Program-made: the position numbers and the translations under genes
Shown: positions 23,343 through 35,900 of the stretch, one piece after another
How the letters are laid out: each line of letters opens with the position of its first letter
How positions within the stretch are numbered: position 1 is the first letter of the stretch
Origin: Mnemiopsis leidyi
Lineage: Eukaryota > Ctenophora > Tentaculata > Lobata > Bolinopsidae
NCBI GenBank assembly: GCA_000226015.1
Contig: JH152996.1
Coordinates: 35,910 to 85,587 of the forward strand
Direction: 5' to 3'
Length of the DNA: 49,678 bases
Notes under the pieces: generated by a model
Seen by the model: only the letters and a program-made list of their open reading frames with translations
Told to the model about the DNA's origin: nothing
Databases searched by the model: none

Positions 23343-23672
23343 TTTTAAGTTCTCCAGTTCTTCTGTTCTTCAGTTCTTCTGTTCTTCAGTTCTTCAGTTC
23401 TTGTGTTCTTCAGTTCTTCAGTTCTTCAGTTCTTCAGTTCTTCAGTTCTTCAGTTCTTCTGTTCTTCAGTTCTTCATTTCTTCAGTTCTTCAGTTCTTGT
23501 GTTCTTCAGTTCTTCAGTTCTTCAGTTCTTCTGTGTTTCAGTTCTTCTGTTCTTCAGTTCTTCAGTTCTTCTGTTCTTCAGTTCTTCTGTTCTTCAGTTC
23601 TTCTGTTCTTCTGTTCTTCAGTTCTTCAGTTCTTCAGTTCTTCAGTTCTTCAGTTCTTCAGTTCTTCAGTTC
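23343..23672. repeat. 9-bp minisatellite, ~36 copies
   Basis: An array of cagttcttc / ctgttcttc units. The 9-bp period keeps all three forward frames open (SSSVLQFF-like translation), so the long frames here are artefacts and not a protein. Confidence 0.95.
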
Positions 23673-24147
23673 TAGGTTCTTCTAATGGTGCTGTAATGAG
23701 TTGTTTGGCCAGCCTTCTCCTGGTGGCTTATTCCGTGAAGTTTTGTACGCAATTCATATTTTTTTATTTTGTTGGGTAGCGATATGGCATTTTCGCTTTG
23801 TTCGAACGTGTGTGTTAAATTTGACAGTAAGATTATCAGTCACATCTGCAGTCTCTGACCTTACTTTCTTTAATATTTGATATTTAAAGTGTCGTTCCTA
23901 ATTATCACATTTCTTTTGGTTTGGAAACGAATAATGTACATCCATTATTTATTCATGTAAATTGATTTTATCAATCGTATTAACGCTGCAAATCTTTTTG
24001 ATTTTGAGGTGGTTAGTGATCCTCTAACTAGAACTCCCCTCTAAGTAGAAACCTCGTTAGAACTTAAGTAGTATTAAAATTTCCGGTTCCGAGCAAGGTT
24101 AAAATAGGGGACTAAACATTTTAAATAGTTGCTTCGTTGCGGTAAAA

Positions 24148-24153
24148 TTTATT
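24148..24153 (-). terminator. Candidate poly(A) signal of the GPCR gene
   Basis: AATAAA on the minus strand about 266 bp past the stop codon of the receptor. Support is positional only. Confidence 0.3.
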
Positions 24154-24418
24154 TTCCAAAGCCCTGAAAATTGAAATATTGAAAGATACGGCGTAAAACA
24201 ACTTAAGTTAAGAAAGCTATGCGACTGGCTGCTTCATAGAAATTTCGCGCTGCTTTTTAATCAATTAAGATGAAACAGAATGCAGAGTTATTACACGTAA
24301 ATGAAAGCACAATCAGCAAAAACCTTCCACCATACACACTTAACAGCTGGGCTATCACCATGGCAACCCACTGGAATACCATTCTTCCTCCGATAATGTA
24401 AACCCTGTCTATCTCTCT

Positions 24419-25492
24419 TTAACTGTTAAAATCAGATTGTCTAGACCTGCCCGGCTCGGACAGATCCGAGTTATCTAGTTGCATCCAGACGACATTTGGC
24501 AAGTTTCCAACTCTGACAGCCGTCACGCCACAGTGTCTCCCCCCGCTCCTCATCATCAGCTCCAACAGTTTCTCTCTGAGGATGGCTCTGAAACTGGGCA
24601 CTGTGAGAGTGTAGATGAAGAAGTTAGCCATGATATTAAAGTTAAGGAGGAACTGTGTAGTCCGCCAGATAGAGATGCTGTAAACTACAGGGAGTGTAAG
24701 GCTGGTCGTCCCTACTAGCACGTTAGGGATCCAGGAGACGATGAAGACAGCTGTCGTCATGACAACAGTAACGACACCCTGCCATCGCAATGAAGCTCGT
24801 CGTCTCATCGCTGTTTTTCTGGCTTCCATCAGGAGAAGAGCTGAGGATACGGGGAGGATGATGAATATGGCCGCCAGAGAGATCAACATGGAGTAGTGCG
24901 CGGACTCCTGTAGCCAAGCAGGCGCGCGCGTCAATGAGTAGTCGAAGGTGCAGGAGTAGGAGACGTAGGAAAAGAAGGTTGTGTTGGAGTTAGTGAAGAA
25001 TATGTGTAGCACGTGGACTGGAGAGATGACGTTCAGGAGCCACGTTACCCCACAGACCATGTGTGCGTTCCTGCGCGTCCAGGTTCCCGTTCTCAATGGG
25101 AACTTCACAATGAGGAGCTTACTGAGGGTCAAGACGCAGGTCAGTGCACCTGTCATAGGGAAACAAAGCCAGTCCACCGTCTCTTGGACCTGACAGAGAA
25201 GCGGACCAAACACCCACCCATCAGCAAGGAGAGAGACTACCGAGGGTACGACGTGGAAGACCGAAAGGATGAGATCGCAGACAGCCAGCTGTTGAATAAC
25301 CACCACCACAACCCGGTGGAGCTTGATAGCTTTCCACCTGATGGTAGCCCAGAGGACGGTGGTGTCTCCCACCAGCGAGGAGAGAGCCACCACCACATTG
25401 TACAGGATCCAGAAGTACCGTTCCTCCCTCCGCTCTATTCCCTCAAAGTTCCGGTTGTGTGCTTTGATGTGCTCGGTCGTGTAGTTCTGCAT
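24419..25492 (-). CDS. Class A (rhodopsin-like) orphan GPCR, intronless
   Basis: A 357-residue single-exon seven-helix receptor. TM1 ~27-52 has GD (42-43) instead of the usual GN. TM2 ~61-85 has LAVCD with the sodium-site Asp73. Cys100 at the start of TM3 can pair with Cys181 in loop 2. The DRY position reads S124-K-L in TLSKLLIVKFPL. TM4 is ~142-164 and TM5 ~199-224. TM6 ~240-262 has SWIP (253-256). TM7 ~276-297 has N290-FFIY, a variant of NPxxY. A basic loop 3 (TAMRRRASLR) and a helix-8-like FRAILREKLLELM follow. NYT at residues 3-5 is a possible N-glycosylation site. The ligand is unknown; peptide or amine receptors are possible. Intronless class A receptors are common in invertebrate expansions. 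Confidence 0.88.
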   Translation of the reverse strand: MQNYTTEHIKAHNRNFEGIERREERYFWILYNVVVALSSLVGDTTVLWATIRWKAIKLHRVVVVVIQQLAVCDLILSVFHVVPSVVSLLADGWVFGPLLCQVQETVDWLCFPMTGALTCVLTLSKLLIVKFPLRTGTWTRRNAHMVCGVTWLLNVISPVHVLHIFFTNSNTTFFSYVSYSCTFDYSLTRAPAWLQESAHYSMLISLAAIFIILPVSSALLLMEARKTAMRRRASLRWQGVVTVVMTTAVFIVSWIPNVLVGTTSLTLPVVYSISIWRTTQFLLNFNIMANFFIYTLTVPSFRAILREKLLELMMRSGGRHCGVTAVRVGNLPNVVWMQLDNSDLSEPGRSRQSDFNS

Positions 25493-28400
25493 TGTCTTGT
25501 GTATTGTTACATGCCTGGAGGAATGTCACTGATATGATCATGAAGGTTTCAATCGGAAAACTTTAAAATGTTAAATTTGTTAGCGAAACTTAGTTACTAA
25601 AGTGTCGGATTTATAGGCGTTTTAACATTTTAGACACATTGATAATGATGATTTAATCATCGTGGATGAAGACTGACTTCAGAATTTTCTGTATTTAGTC
25701 ATCTTCAAATTGTTTATATGATAGATTAAGGATCTGACATCATTGCATTAATGCTAAGTTATGTTGCTGCCTTGCACAAAGAACCTGACAGTAATGCTCT
25801 TTGAGAGGTACTCGATGAATTCGAATCGTTTATCATGTCATGAAGATGGCATAGAATTCTAGGGGTGCATTATGGAATAAGTGCAACAGCTTATCACACT
25901 GAATAACTTAAAATCAGCCTAAATTGTTAATATATACGTATCTATGGTCAGGATGTGTGATTTTAAGTTTCTTAAAATTTTAAAAAGGACTGAACTGTTC
26001 CTATTATATGACTTTTAAAACCAACTTAAGAAGCTAAGTATGTTTAAGCCGTTCAAGAATACGAACATAGCAGCTACTTAGCAAGTTAAGAATCTAAGTA
26101 TGTTTAAGAGTACGAAAAGAGCAGCTACTGGGATTGAGTTATCACAACCAACTTGGCAAAAAACAAAAGATATCGTTGCTATATGGGGCGGCTTTACGGC
26201 AAAATCCCCTAATACCATGGCTTGTTTAAACAATAATAATTATACCAATAAGCACTACCGTGTCAATCGTGTCAAGAGGGACATGTCGTTTGTCAGTCCG
26301 TATCAGGGAGTCTACCTCCCTGCGGAACACCTATATACTACCTCCTCAACGGCAACTTTCTTACCCGTATATATGTGTTGAGGAATTAGCGGTCGGTTTA
26401 GTAGCTCACAATCAGTATAAGTAACAAAACTAATATCAACACCGAGAGATTGCTAAATATAGCAAAATACGCTGCTTTATTGCTTTGTCTGGGTGTTGTC
26501 GAGATTGCCCAACTTGACAACTCGAGCGAAAGTAAAGCTACTGAGACAATGCAGCGTTTCACCCCCGCCCCGGTTTTTTAGCCCCAGGGGGCAGTCTCCA
26601 CCTTGGCTCTCAGAAAAACAAACTTCTTCCTTTATCGGGATTTCCTTTGTCAGGAACCCATTATACAGTCACGTGGCTCTTTTTCTCGTTGGCTTGTCTT
26701 AAAATAAAGAAGTCTAAAACAGTCACTATTGTAAGAGAATGAGAGTGTATGATTTTATAGTACGCTAATTTACAAGGCTCGTAAAGTGCGATAACATTAA
26801 TTGGACGAGGCGAATTGATTTAATGATCGCTAAAGGCGAGCCAAGAGCCATTTTTGCATTTTCTAACAAGGTGTTGCCCAGTGCAACCTACTGCAAATAT
26901 CGCTCGAGGCAAACTTTATGCAGCTGTTTCCCGAGGAAAAGCCGCGTGCCTCATCTGGTGTCATCGCAATGTAATTGAACGCTGTTGAATTTGCGTGTCT
27001 CGTCACTTGACATGTACCTGTGCGATTACAAAAGTAATCGACTGAAAGTGAAACAAGAATCTTGAAGGTTATCCAAGTGAGATCTAGTATGTCCTTTAAG
27101 CGTTGAAGTCTAAACTGTGGCGTAAGGTAACCATGAATGCTAATATGCTTTTGCATGATTCACGAGCGTGACTGATTGTGGTCAATACAGAAATATGATC
27201 ATGCCCTTTTATACTACATGTTGAGCAATGGTTAGAAACAATGCTAAAGTGTATTGCCCCTTATGCTTATATCGAGCTGCTATTACTCTATTACAAGAAA
27301 TTGAGTCCAACCAACTTTGAAAGTTTTCTAGATATAGATTGCTAGCTTTGCCGACATCACGACGATATATGAGAAATATTGTTTCGAAGCATGCTCGGGT
27401 GTTTAGCCTGTGTTACAGTTGACAGTTCCACAAGCAGTTCCACAAGACTCCTCGCGAACGTGATCACTTGTCCAGGATCGTCTCTTGAGATAGCACTCAT
27501 TGATGCAGTCACCTTGTTAGACAGAAACATCGAAAGTTAAGCTGATAAGAGTATCGCACCTTGTGGGTTATGGTCCCTCATTGGGCAAATAACCACCCAG
27601 TCATTGGCCCAATATCACGATCGAGCAATCGTGTTTTTCTTCATATGTACAGTGTCACGACGTCACGCATGAAATGTCACGTGTAAAGTGTCACGTGTAC
27701 ACTGTATTTGCGGTTCTTAAGCGGTACTAAAGGATAAGCGGTTATTAAACGGTTCTTGAGCGGTACTAAAAGATAAGCGGTTCTTAAACGGCTTTTAACG
27801 GTTCTAAAGCGTTTCTTAGCCGGTGGGAGGTAATTAAATATGTAGACCCCTCCTACAGAAGTACCTAGATAAAGATGTCGAGGTAAAGTAAACTAACTAA
27901 CTAAGGCCTCTTAAACAAGAGTCACCGAATAACACCGACCTTGGCAGATTGCTCAGTGGACATTTAAGTCGATCTGCTCTATAAAAAAGAATCCTTAATT
28001 AATTGTAATTCTTACATCGGTTTAAAGTGCTGTTGTCAAATTATGCGATAAATAAAAAAAACTTTCGACGAATAGAAAAATATGTTTGAAGAAATCAAAA
28101 AAGTGAGACAGCAACATACAACCCTAACTTTATATGAATAATATTCCAACATATTTTCTAATCTTCACCATGGAACCTGGGGCAGAATCAAGATAGCTTG
28201 TCACATCTTTGCTAGGTGAAAACCCTTGATCCCGCTAATTCAAGTTGATTTATACGAGTTGTATCGATGTCTATTATACCTTGTTTAGTTGACTAAAACA
28301 GTGCGAAATTGTAGTCGCAGCAGTTTCCTAGCTATCACTAATTAAACTATAATGTTAAATTGAATTCCTGGAATGCTTCTCTTGGTCTGTGACTTTTAAT

Positions 28401-29917
28401 ATTTCTCATATTATCACGTTATTTTGAGAGAGGCGATGAAAATGCAATTTATGGAATGAACTTAAGTCCTAAGGATTTTGCATTTTTTGTCGATCTCGCT
28501 GTTTTTTTACTATCCTTAATTTTATTGATAAAGGCAAACTTCAATCGTTCCTTTCTTTTATTGTTTAAATTCGAGGTCCTTTAAGCATGTTAAAGAACTC
28601 AAGGTTTTTTGGCGTAATCGCAAACTTGTTCTCCCTTATGCTGGCCTTAGACAAAATATTAATTCTCAGCTTAACAAAAGAATTATCACTTGGTCTTGTA
28701 TTTGTCTATTGAAATGTAATTTCAATTTGGTGAAGTACCAGCTAAACGTATCTTGTTACATTTTGGCCGTTTTGTAGTTCTTCTCTCGGTTTGAGTTTCC
28801 GGCAAAGCATTCAGTGGGGGTAAAAATAACTGTGTCACACTTTTAGTGCATTTGTACGGGTGACTCTTAATCACTGGTCAGCTGGCACAGGATGCAATGC
28901 ATCAAAGTTCAACTTTTCATGAGAACTCAGGGATTTTTACCACGAATTCTGTTAATGGCATGCTCTTCTTTTTAGTCGTAAATGTAACTTATATTTTAAA
29001 GGTGGGTGAACACATTCAACATTTTATCAACGATAGAAATTGCTGCAGCAAAATTGATTGAAATTTTGAACAAATTGCAAAACACATTATCTTGAACTGT
29101 CTGATTTTTGGCCAGAGACAGAACGAAGTCTCGCATAAGTTTAATTATACTGTTTAAGTCTCCAAGAAACTTTTTCAATCATGAGGTTTCGGAATAAAAT
29201 TCACAGTTTTCCATCTTTCCAGTTTAACTGTTACAAGATTATAACATGATTACAAACCGCAAGTGTACCGCGAAATTAAAAATTAAACTTAAATTAAATT
29301 TATATTAAATTAAAAACATGAATTAATTAAAATTAAATAGACTCTAAGTTACACGCTATGAAGTTATAAGTTTCACGCTATGTCCTACATGTATATGATA
29401 AATATGAGATGCTGAACTGATACTAATGGGTTTGGTTCAGTCAGTATAACCGATATAGGTTACATGCCTAGCTAAAATTAAAAGGGTAAGTTGATGAAGC
29501 TATAAGCTTGAAATCAAACATATATAATATCAGCTAATGACAAATTGAAAACAGCGCGAAATTTTGTGTTACCTATTTGGATTTTAGGTGACCAGAATAG
29601 CTGCCAGTCTTGACAGTAAATGCCCTGTAAAACCCGATCAGCGTTTTATATGAACTGTATTTTATCACGATCTTTACGATAAATTAATCATTATAGTTGA
29701 AATATTCAATTTAACTTCATAGGTTTCAACCGCTGTTAAGTTCAATCTGAGGAAACTCAAGTCTACTGTCTAGACAATGATTTTACAGTTTTGCACCAGT
29801 CACGCGTGTGAATTTAAGTACTTACTGGTTACGTTCAGTTTTGCGAGGTGCGAGCTTTTGTCACACTGTTACTATATGAACATTGTATAACTTGACGAAC
29901 TCGTATGAAACCTTTTG

Positions 29918-30033
29918 TGTAACGCGTTAGATGTAACGCGTTAGATGTAACGCGTTAGATGTAACGCATTAGATGTAAAGCGTTAGATGTAGATGTAACG
30001 CGTTAGATGTAAAGCGTTAGATGTAAAGCGTTA
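29918..30033. repeat. 14-bp tandem repeat with ACGCGT
   Basis: About eight copies of gtaacgcgttagat and variants (aaagcgttagat). Four copies keep the ACGCGT palindrome. Confidence 0.9.
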
Positions 30034-32550
30034 CTGGTGCACTTTTAACTCAATATGCAGCGTATCTCCCCTGGCTGTGACAACAAGTGTATTACGCCAC
30101 GGTGGAATGGTGATCTAAATTTCCAAAATTTTCTCATTAGAATTAATTTGTAAGTCAAGTCTAGTGTAAGTAGCTTAATTCTTACTTATGATTCAATTTA
30201 ACTAGTTTTGCTCTAAATCTCACAGGGCCTCTGCGGAGAGGTAAACTTACTATAACGACCTGAGACATACGTTAAAATTGCGTTGTGGCCACCTTCGCCC
30301 AATCCCTAAAAATTTGCATTCAAAAATTGTTAAGACTTTTTTGGTCAATTGTTTTTACTGAGCATTAATATAAGCAATATGCAGTGCACTAAATTTTCAA
30401 AATATACTTAGATACTTGCGTTTCTACGCACTGGTGGTGCACCTAGTACCCTTGCTTTCCACAAACAAGCCGTCCTAATTTGATCTGCTAGAGTAATAGC
30501 ACGAACATATAAGAGTGACAAACTATTCCTATTCTAGTGTTAGATTAGTTCTAGAATCAAATATGTCTTGACAGATGTACTACCTAGTACTCAGAGGGGA
30601 ATCCTTAACCGAAAGCTACAAAAAAACTAAGTATTATAGTTAAACTTGAAATGCATTTCGCCACAACATCTCTAAAAGTATGAGAGCAAATTTACAGGAT
30701 GAAGCTCTTTTGCCAAATTGCTTCTACGTCTTTTTAAAGCACAAATCTTCGCCTGCCGCAGGCTGATTAAACTGACCCAAACGTAAAACTTAAATAAATC
30801 TATGCTAGTCTGCTTTTACAGTCTAGATTTTGGATAGGTAAATGATGATGGTATGCAAGTGTGAGCGAATAGGCTCGTAGCCACTCTGAAGGAGCAAAAT
30901 TTAAGCTGGAAAGTGACTCTTCTCTTTTTGGTATCCGTCCCCATGAACAATGTGTGCTGACTAGACAAAGGTGTTGGTTTGTAAACTATAATTTAAGCGG
31001 CTGTTTCACTCTTAAAGAGCAGCAAACTTGAGGTCTTATAATGACAAAGTGGATGCAGTGACATGGCGACAATTAAAAGCATAAAATTCCGCTACTCAAT
31101 CATTCACGATACCAGACATGGTTGGAGTTACCAGATTTCCTAAATATTTGGGCAAGTTATTTTGTGGCACTAAAGGAATTGTAATAGCGGTTTTTGCTGC
31201 GGCGGGTTTTTAACTTTTGTGAATCAGCCAAATCTAACCGGCCACTTTATAACTGGGGATTTGCAAATTGCATATTTGGGATACTTCGACGAAATTTCAG
31301 AAACATTATCAAAGGCCATTAAGTGAAACGTGTTTTTAATACTTTTTTCCTGATGTGAATAAGACGAGACAAACAGGTTGGCACAAATCCAAATTTATCA
31401 TGAGTCCATAGTACATTCTTTGAAACACATCATAAGTGGATGCCAAACTATTTGATTCAAAGTTGTGTTGACACTATTAAAACGTGTATTTTGTTTTTAG
31501 AATCATCCAGCATCGTGATTTAAGGAAAATGTAAATTGTAAAGTCGATCAAACAGAAGTATGGTAGATTTTGCTGAAATCAGTCAAATGATAATCGCTAT
31601 AATATTTTAGTCAATGACCAGTAACAGTAAGTTCGATAGCTCCTACAAAACCAAAATTAGATCGCAACTATTAACCAGAACCTAAAGCTGCGTGATCAGA
31701 CAAAAGGTTTAGTTGATTCCGTCATCCAATATCACTACGGCTTTGATCTAGTGAAAACAGAAAATAGTGGTATCTTGACGCTCAATGTGTAGAACTGTTA
31801 AACCATAACGTCGATATACCCACTTTTTTAGTCAATTGTACCATCTTACATTATTCAGTGAGATTTTCAATTTCAACTGTTTACAACCAACTTTGGCACT
31901 GTCTACACAATTTAGTTTTTAGGTTCTTTTGAATAGTGTACGGGAACCTCCTGGAAGCTATAAATTGCCATTACATCACACCTCTCAAGTTTTATTGAGA
32001 AAACGCCCAGATTCCCTGCCTTCGTGTCGCAGATTTGCATTAGCATTTGACGACTATTGGCTTATACGAAACCAGGTACGATGAAAGTGGGGAAACGCAC
32101 TCACATTTCTAAACAAATCTCGGACACAGCTTCCTACAAATTCACGAAAGAACACAAAGAGGAACTTTTACATCTATAATCATTGAAATGATCTTTAAAT
32201 AGGTGAGAAGCTCCATTTAATTATTCACCGCTCGTGTCAAGAATAAAATGATCCTCTTTTTCGTGGAATCTTGAACGGTTCTGTAAGGTAAAGTGATCCT
32301 TATTCCTTACTAACCATCAACCGATCATCAAAGATTTTGTTTACTAAGAAGCTGGAGGAGCTGCCATTTTCTAATTTATCATGCTACATCATGTCATCTG
32401 CACTGTCTGACAATCATTGTTTTTGATTTGATAAGCTGACTCACTAACTAAAACAGCTTTCCTCTCCAATTAAGAGCGAGCTTGCCGGCCTATTAACGAG
32501 AATTAGATCACGTGATAACGCACTCTTTTCTCTCTCTATGTAAAGCTCTC

Positions 32551-32556
32551 TATAAG
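32551..32556 (+). promoter_or_regulatory. Weak candidate TATA box of the CUPID-type gene
   Basis: TATAAG follows a CT-rich stretch, 416 bp before the first coding ATG. The distance implies a long leader or an unseen 5' intron. Low support. Confidence 0.18.
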
Positions 32557-32966
32557 TTGTTGCCTGGAGCCGGTTAAACCCTCCCCTACCCAGGACACAC
32601 AGACGATTATGAGTTAGTCTGTTCGGTTATCGAAAACAAGACCGTTTTACGTCAAACGTTAGGCTGTGTCACCGTCACCGCCGATACTGTACATATATCA
32701 GAGCAGTTAATGAGCTGGCTAAATATGGCGCGATGCAGCAGTATCTTGTATTGTAGCATGAGAAGCACACAGTGCAGGCAGGTCGGTTGAATGAGCTGCA
32801 TGTAAGCGTGATTGTTCATCACTTTGCTTGTCGTGTATTGAGTGCGTAGTGAGCTTCTTTCTCCCAGTGTATTAAACTGCCGTCCTGTTTATCGTGTACT
32901 TTAGTTTTGATTGGATGAACGGGCGAAAGAGGATATTTTAGTGAGTCACCCGCTGAACTTATTGAC

Positions 32967-35900
32967 ATGACGTTCAAGAGGATTTCCTTCAGAAGCTCCT
33001 TCCGGAATTACAGGTATGACACGTACATTGTTAATGTTCATCGCGCTCACCACGAAGATTATGTTACTATGGCAACAGGTTTTATTGCTATGTTTTTCAG
33101 TATAATTTTAAAATGACATCCATCAAATTCTTTAACTCAAAGTAAGGTGGACAACTACAAACCCTATACCAATTCTCATAGTACTTTTAATCGCATTTAA
33201 TCGTACTATTAATTTCATGTAAACTAGTGTAACACAAGATATAGCACATGGAAACTAGTGTAACACAAGATATAAATGAAAAACTAGCACCAAGGCTGAA
33301 GGAAAACCTTGCGCGAGAGTTGTAATTGTGTTCAGCCACGGATCCCGCCTCTGATTCGACAGTAGTTACGCTGTAAAAGAACCTTTTTCGGCGATCTTGC
33401 GGCCGGCTATCAATATCATTAGGACAAAAAGTTGTACTCGTATGAAGATTGCAAGATTGTCGCCTTGCTAAGTTGCTAACTTGGTTTCAGGCCAGTTTAC
33501 TGTTCAGGTAAATCTCTTGTCGGGTAAAGCCTAAAGGGAGTTGAGATCTCCCCAGCAAACTCAAAGCGAATTTTATCAAATTTTGAAGAAATTTTGAAGA
33601 ATTTTAGACGCGCATCGTTAAGCAATTTTGTGTTTTGTGGCAAAATCACGAAAGTCATTAAATTACCAGTAAATGGGCTAGCAATTATAGGAAAAATAAA
33701 TTGATTAAGGTTAAGTAAGCCACCCAAGAATCCGAACAAAAAATCTTGAAAAATCTTCAATCCACGATTTTTTGTGCTATAAGATAATCTTACCTAGTTT
33801 TAAAATACGATTTCATTTAAAAACTGTTCTCGAGAAAACACTCGTTAAATTTTTCGGTAAGTAAATTATACGCAAAGAATTATAGTTTTAAGTATGCGAG
33901 TAAGATGAATTAAAGGCAAGTTATATATTTTCAAGGCAGGTATTATTGCAATGAAAGTTACAAACCAACTCCAAAAATGGCTGTCCGGATTATCCAGTGG
34001 CCGGTATGCGTTTGTCGGTTTAATTAGAATTCGTAACCCGCTTCGTGTCGGCCAGAACAAGCCTGTTAAATAAGAGTGTCGGCAGTATATCCTCACCTAA
34101 AGAGTCTATTCAGGAAGGCCTCATGTAGCGTCGCTATAGCTACTTAACAATGTGGCGGATAGTGATGTGGCGGATAGTGATTAATGGGCGGCTAGTGATT
34201 GATGGGCGGATAGTGATTAATGGGCGGCTAGTGATTGATGGGTTTTATTTACCAATCGAATGAGATAAATTCATTCGAAATTGAGATAAAAATTTTCAAC
34301 TTTCGTGATCTGTTAATGTGATTTGTGGATGATCTTGAACAACGGGGGCTTGCAAGGTCTAAGAATAAGAATATTCCAACAGATGAAGTCACTTTTATGA
34401 TAGGTCAATGTAATTATTTCAAATGTTAAATTGGCTCAAATTTAGTACCTTAATTAATTATAATGTCCGAGAAATTTATTCATGTGACATTACTGAACTA
34501 TATCTCAGAGGGTCTAACTGTACTCATTACACAGCCCTATTCAAGAGTATGCCTCTCTGAATGCTTTAAGTCTAGTACACGTTTAAGTTTACCTATTTCC
34601 AAGTTTGGCATGTTTGAGTTCAGTTCGTGGGAATTAAAATGTTCCACATTTTAATTTTCACTTTAAATTTAATTGCCCGAAAATACACGTACGTAAATGA
34701 AAATACCTATGTAAGAGCGTTGTCTAGTTCAAGTTAAAAAAACGTTAATCTATGCTGTATTGAGCTTCTTACGGTCATTCAAAACAACGTCCTGTCAAGA
34801 AGGAGCAATACGCGCTAAGGATTGTTACGAATTATCGCGATGAGACTGCGATCTCGGAACGCGAGGTTGGACTAAACGGGAACTATTGATCCAAACAGTC
34901 ATGAGTGACTTGAGCTGCGGTCCTGTCATTATATCTGCACAGCTGTCACGTTAACAAATTACATAACCGAAGTTCCTGTAGATTGGCTAAGTAGTCCTGG
35001 ATCTATTAGTATGTGCCATATTTCTTAAAAGGTGCCCACTGAACTTTCGACTGGAACGACATCGATTTACCCATATTATGCTTTGATCCGCTTTAAATAA
35101 CTAAGATATTTGAGAAATATTTATTTTTTTTCCTACATCATTTGGCCTACATCACAACTTAATAGTATATTTTGAGCGCTGAAAGTCTTGTAAAGGACCA
35201 CTCTTTCACCGACTTGTAGTAGGATTGCGATGACCATTATGAAGTGTCCTGAACTACGGCCTACTGAGATATCATTAATATTAGGAATCGTTCAATACCC
35301 GCTTATGAATATTAAAGTGGGGGATTTTGTGGTGGTTAAAGAATTTATGATGGCATTAATATTTGAAATTAATATTTTGGCGAACCTTGAATTAAAGCCT
35401 GTTACTATTTTGAATTTTGATTACGATATTGACTATAAGCAAATTTCTGAATAAATGCTGTTAATAAACTCTAAGTTTTATCTATAAAAACATCAAGTAA
35501 AAAGTGAAGTTCAGAAGCCATTAGCCGGTAGCCGGTAGCAGGTATGTGTACTACACATACTGGCCCAGTTGCCAGTAGCTACTGGCTAGCTCTACAGAAT
35601 GTTCTGTAGTCTGACGGTCCGGATGTGGGATATCCGCGATGTTTGGCAAGCAGCTTTGTTGCATGTAAAGTGTTTATGTAGCCGACTCACTTATCATGCA
35701 CGACTCTGTTCCACTCCGACCTCTCTCCTTCCTTTGTTCTCTCTGTCTCTTCGTCATCTTGCTTTGTCCTCTTTTTATCTGTTGTTTAGCTGGTGTTTTA
35801 CCAACTCCCTTCTTATTATTGATGTCATTAATTTCTGTGTAAACAGACGCCGTAGTACGATTTCGACTATGGTTTTTCTCTTAACGTCCAAATTCTGGTC

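Larger units (their letters stand above)
18558..24418. other. Intergenic region without a convincing gene
   Basis: Contents seen: a 24-bp array (19604-19746), a CpG-richer stretch at 20860-21160 with a Cys-rich antisense frame of unknown meaning, a GC-rich patch near 21260-21310 with CACGTG, a small possible antisense exon at 21687-21905, short direct repeats at 22855-22930, and a 9-bp array (23343-23672). About 24000-24418 probably includes the 3' UTR of the GPCR. Confidence 0.5.
25493..32966. other. Long intergenic region, no gene recognised
   Basis: No frame here has a recognisable domain or plausible exon chain. Seen: an imperfect direct repeat of ~50 bp (about 26027-26079 and 26087-26133, both with aagtatgtttaag and agcagctac); a degenerate array of aagcggttctta-like units (27709-27825); an ACGCGT-containing 14-bp array (29918-30033). 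The final ~400 bases are likely the promoter and 5' UTR of the CUPID-type gene. Confidence 0.5.

Noticed and set aside
23309-23779. Long open frames in all three forward frames (SSSVLQFF repeats)
   Set aside because: They are produced by a 9-bp tandem repeat, not by coding selection.
24479-25537. Several plus-strand frames (for example 174 codons at 25013-25537)
   Set aside because: They are shadows of the minus-strand GPCR gene.
25820-25830. B-box-like ttcgaatcg as a tRNA hint
   Set aside because: No acceptor stem, A box or cloverleaf around it; no tRNA was found anywhere in the window.
26100-26381. 93-codon frame with an NNNNYTNKHY stretch
   Set aside because: It starts inside a direct repeat, has no domain and no codon or splice support.
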